A DNA stretch of 5,794 nt from DASVHS01 sp036001325 (GTDB taxonomy: Bacteria > Acidobacteriota > Thermoanaerobaculia > Gp7-AA8), in assembly GCA_036001325.1 (NCBI GenBank), contig DASYUK010000438.1, positions 1 through 5,794 on the forward strand, given 5' to 3'. A model generated the notes under the pieces. It saw nothing but the letters and a program-made list of their open reading frames with translations. It was not told where the DNA came from and ran no database searches. Below, piece after piece: positions 3,790 to 5,794 of this stretch. Position 1 is the stretch's first letter; every line of letters starts with the position of its first letter. A program made the translations under genes and the position numbers.

Positions 3790-4929
3790 ATGCGTAGACT
3801 GATGATCGCCGCGGCGGTGGCCGTCGTGGCCTGCCAGCCCAACCGCGAGCCTCAACCAACGACTCCCAAAGCAAGCGAAATTCCAATCGGTGTCTACCTG
3901 GCTCTCAGCGGACCGGAAGCTTCGTTCGGACAGGCTTCCGCGCAGGGCATCAAGCTCGCCACCGAAGAGATCAACGCCTCCGGCGGCGTCCTCGGCCAGA
4001 AGATCCGGCTGATCATCGAGGACGATCAGGGGAAAGCCGAAGAGGCCGCGTCGGTCGTGACGAAGCTGATCACGAGCAACGATGTCATCGCGATCCTCGG
4101 CGAGAATTCGTCGAATCAGTCGCTCGCCGCAGCGCCCATCTGCCAGGCGAACAAGGTACCGATGATCTCGGTGTCGTCGACGAATCCGGCGGTCACGAAG
4201 AAGGGCGAATTCATCTTCCGCGTCTGTTTCACCGATCCCTATCAGGGAAAAGCTCTGGCCACATTCGTGCGCAACGACCTGAAAGCGAAGAAAGTAGGGA
4301 CGCTCGTCGATCGCAAGAATGACTACTCCGTCGGTCTCGCAGAGTTTTTCCGCAAGGAGTTCGAGGCGAATGGCGGCAAGGTCGTCGCTGAGCAGAGTTA
4401 CAGCGGCGGCGACACGGAGTTCCGCCCGCAACTCGTCGCGGTCCGGACGGCGAAACCCGACGTATTGTTCCTGCCCGGCTTCTACACGGAGGTCGGACAG
4501 ATCGCGATTCAGGCGCGCGATCTCGGCATCAACGTGCCGATGGTCGGCGGCGACGGCTGGGATTCGCCGACCGTCATTCAGATCGGCGGCAAGGCCGTCG
4601 AGAATTCCTATTTTTCCGATCACTACTTTGTCGGCGATCCGCGGCCGCTCGTGCAGCGCTTCGTCGGAGAGATCCGCAAGCGCTACGGCCGCGACCCGGA
4701 AGCGAATGCTGCGCTCGGATACGACGCGATGCAGATCCTCGCGGCGAGCATCCGCAAAGCGGGATCGCTCGACCGGGAAAAAATCCGCGAGCAGATCGCG
4801 GCGACGCGCGATTACCAGGGGGTTTCTGGCACGATCACCATGGGTCCGTCGCGCGATCCGATCAAACCCGTCGCGATCATCAAGATCGAGAACGGGAAGA
4901 TGAACTTCGCGGGATGGGTGAAACCGTAG
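3790..4929 (+). CDS. ABC transporter substrate-binding lipoprotein, branched-chain amino acid (LivJ) type
   Basis: This 379-residue protein has a short lipoprotein signal: basic MRR, a hydrophobic core, and a lipobox-like VVAC with Cys15 as the predicted lipidated residue. A proline-rich linker to about residue 30 follows. The mature part is a two-lobed periplasmic-binding fold of the Peripla_BP_6/LivJ class: IPIGVYLALSGPEASFGQ (31-48), GIKLATEEINASGGVLGQ (53-70), the ligand-loop region SVSSTNP (127-133), GGDGWDSP (253-260), and ALGYDAMQILAASI (308-321). Such proteins capture small ligands, classically Leu/Ile/Val but also amides, aromatic acids or urea, for a LivHMGF-type importer. The ligand cannot be assigned. 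No permease or ATPase gene follows within the window, so this is an orphan binding protein or one whose partners lie elsewhere. The ATG at 3790 keeps the basic residues of the signal; Met5 (3802) is an alternative start. Its last 16 nt overlap the methyltransferase gene. Confidence 0.93.
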   Translation: MRRLMIAAAVAVVACQPNREPQPTTPKASEIPIGVYLALSGPEASFGQASAQGIKLATEEINASGGVLGQKIRLIIEDDQGKAEEAASVVTKLITSNDVIAILGENSSNQSLAAAPICQANKVPMISVSSTNPAVTKKGEFIFRVCFTDPYQGKALATFVRNDLKAKKVGTLVDRKNDYSVGLAEFFRKEFEANGGKVVAEQSYSGGDTEFRPQLVAVRTAKPDVLFLPGFYTEVGQIAIQARDLGINVPMVGGDGWDSPTVIQIGGKAVENSYFSDHYFVGDPRPLVQRFVGEIRKRYGRDPEANAALGYDAMQILAASIRKAGSLDREKIREQIAATRDYQGVSGTITMGPSRDPIKPVAIIKIENGKMNFAGWVKP

Positions 4930-5794
4930 GCCTCATCGACGGCGCGGAAAATCCACTCGTTCGCGAGCTGTTGCGCGCCACTGCGGTTGACGCGACGATC
5001 CATCCGCGCGACGAGATGCTCCTCCACGATCTGAAGGATCACGATTGGGACTTCGCGCTGACGTCGTATTTCCTGCGCGGCCTCGAAGCGGCGAGTATGC
5101 ACTCGCAGTTACTCGCTCACTTCTTCGATGGCCGGCGCGATATCGATCTGCTCGACTTCGCTGCGGGCTTCGGACGGGTGACGCGATTCTTCGCCGCATA
5201 CTACACACCGCAACGCGTCATCGCCTCCGACATCCAGGAGGAAGCGGTCGAGTTTCAGCGCAGCCAATTCGGCGTCGAGGCATTTCTCTCTTCGAGCGAT
5301 CCCGCGGAATTCGCGCTTCGCCGTACCGCGCAATGCGTCGTGGCGTTGTCGTTCTTCTCGCATATTTCACCGTCGAGATTCGAGCAGTGGCTCGCTGCGC
5401 TGACAAAGACACTCGACGCGAACGGCATCCTTGTCTTCACCGTTCATGACGAATCGCTGCTCGATGTCGATCGCCGTGATCCGAGCGGCATTACCTTCGA
5501 GCAGACGAGCGAGACCGATCGGCTCGATCCCTTGGAGTATGGGACGACGTGGGTTTCGGAACGTTACGTCCGCGAAGCGGTCAGTCGAAGCTGCCCGGGC
5601 CGATCTGTCAGTCGTTTCCCGCGCGGTCTGGCGAGCTTTCAGGATCTCTACGTCTTGCATGATGGCAAGCGCTCGGGAGACTTCGAATTCGATCAGGGTC
5701 CGTTCGGCTTTGCGAGCATCGCCCGTCTCTTCGGCGAGGAGTTTCACCTCGTCGGATGGGCTTCGCATTGGAATCCAGCGCGCCGCGTGCGCGC
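4914..5794 (+). CDS. Class I SAM-dependent methyltransferase, 3' truncated by window end
   Basis: The frame opens at ATG 4914, inside the last codons of the lipoprotein gene, and stays open for 293 codons to the window edge. The N-terminal helical part includes IHPRDEMLLHDL (29-40). SAM-binding motif I is LLDFAAGFGRVTRFF (79-93), a variant of the usual D-x-G-x-G-x-G pattern. It is followed by an acidic strand end, VIASDIQ (102-108), and a motif IV-like strand, CVVALSFFSHI (141-151). A post-motif strand, GILVFTVHD (171-179), completes the Rossmann core. A second part (about 180-260) contains TTWVSERYVREAV and ends DLYVLHDG. The last visible segment, GPFGFAS...LVGWASHWNPAR, resembles the start of a small beta domain attached to some cell-surface-glycan methyltransferases, but this is tentative. 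The substrate is unknown. The 16-nt overlap argues for co-transcription with the lipoprotein gene; no functional link is evident. Confidence 0.88.
   Translation, partial: MGETVGLIDGAENPLVRELLRATAVDATIHPRDEMLLHDLKDHDWDFALTSYFLRGLEAASMHSQLLAHFFDGRRDIDLLDFAAGFGRVTRFFAAYYTPQRVIASDIQEEAVEFQRSQFGVEAFLSSSDPAEFALRRTAQCVVALSFFSHISPSRFEQWLAALTKTLDANGILVFTVHDESLLDVDRRDPSGITFEQTSETDRLDPLEYGTTWVSERYVREAVSRSCPGRSVSRFPRGLASFQDLYVLHDGKRSGDFEFDQGPFGFASIARLFGEEFHLVGWASHWNPARRVR

Noticed and set aside
3755..3886. N-terminal extension of EF-P to an upstream in-frame start
   Set aside because: EF-P proteins begin at the MQANDIRKGM-like segment. The extra 44 residues are Arg-rich, unrelated, and overlap the divergent lipoprotein gene.
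3775..4623. A 282-codon minus-strand open frame opposite the substrate-binding lipoprotein
   Set aside because: It is a composition-driven shadow rich in Arg, Asp, Leu and Ala; the plus-strand product is a clear LivJ-type binding protein.

Overview
The window is a compact, high-GC bacterial chromosomal segment with seven complete genes and one cut at each end. Gene density, GC-rich codon use and the mix of families would suit an Acidobacteriota-like soil or sediment bacterium. This placement is an inference of low certainty, because no rRNA or other strong phylogenetic marker is present. No tRNA, rRNA, CRISPR array, phage gene or transposase is visible.

Layout. (1) Positions 2-1858, plus strand: the 3' part of a divergent polysaccharide deacetylase (YibQ/DUF610-like), then an unrecognised eight-helix membrane protein starting 1 nt after its stop, then a MarR-family regulator 17 nt further on. 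The spacing suggests one transcription unit, with a possible internal promoter before marR. (2) Positions 1862-1952: two copies of a REP-like palindromic repeat in inverted orientation, filling the gap between convergent genes. (3) Positions 1953-2384, minus strand: a small membrane protein with two four-cysteine zinc-ribbon modules, the second split by a membrane hairpin. (4) Positions 2385-2457: a second, unrelated REP-like inverted pair. It lies between that gene's start codon and the promoter of the next module. (5) Positions 2461-3192, plus strand: a complete type II toxin-antitoxin module, with a Phd/YefM-type antitoxin and a VapC/FitB-type PIN-domain toxin overlapping by 4 nt. A -10 element and a 7+3+7 inverted repeat sit on the antitoxin start codon, as expected for an autoregulated, probably leaderless operon. 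(6) Positions 3197-3754, minus strand: elongation factor P, ending 4 nt from the toxin stop, with asparagine at the loop-tip position that is usually modified. (7) Positions 3790-5794, plus strand: a LivJ-type substrate-binding lipoprotein overlapped by 16 nt by a SAM-dependent methyltransferase that runs off the window.

The genes do not form one obvious pathway. The only self-contained system is the toxin-antitoxin pair, which is a known type. The least explained items are the two REP-like families (the first with compensatory stem changes between copies), the split zinc-ribbon membrane protein, the eight-helix membrane protein, the Asn-tipped EF-P, and repeated -10-like hexamers 7-11 nt before ATGs that lack a Shine-Dalgarno sequence. 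I see no convincing wholly new system.
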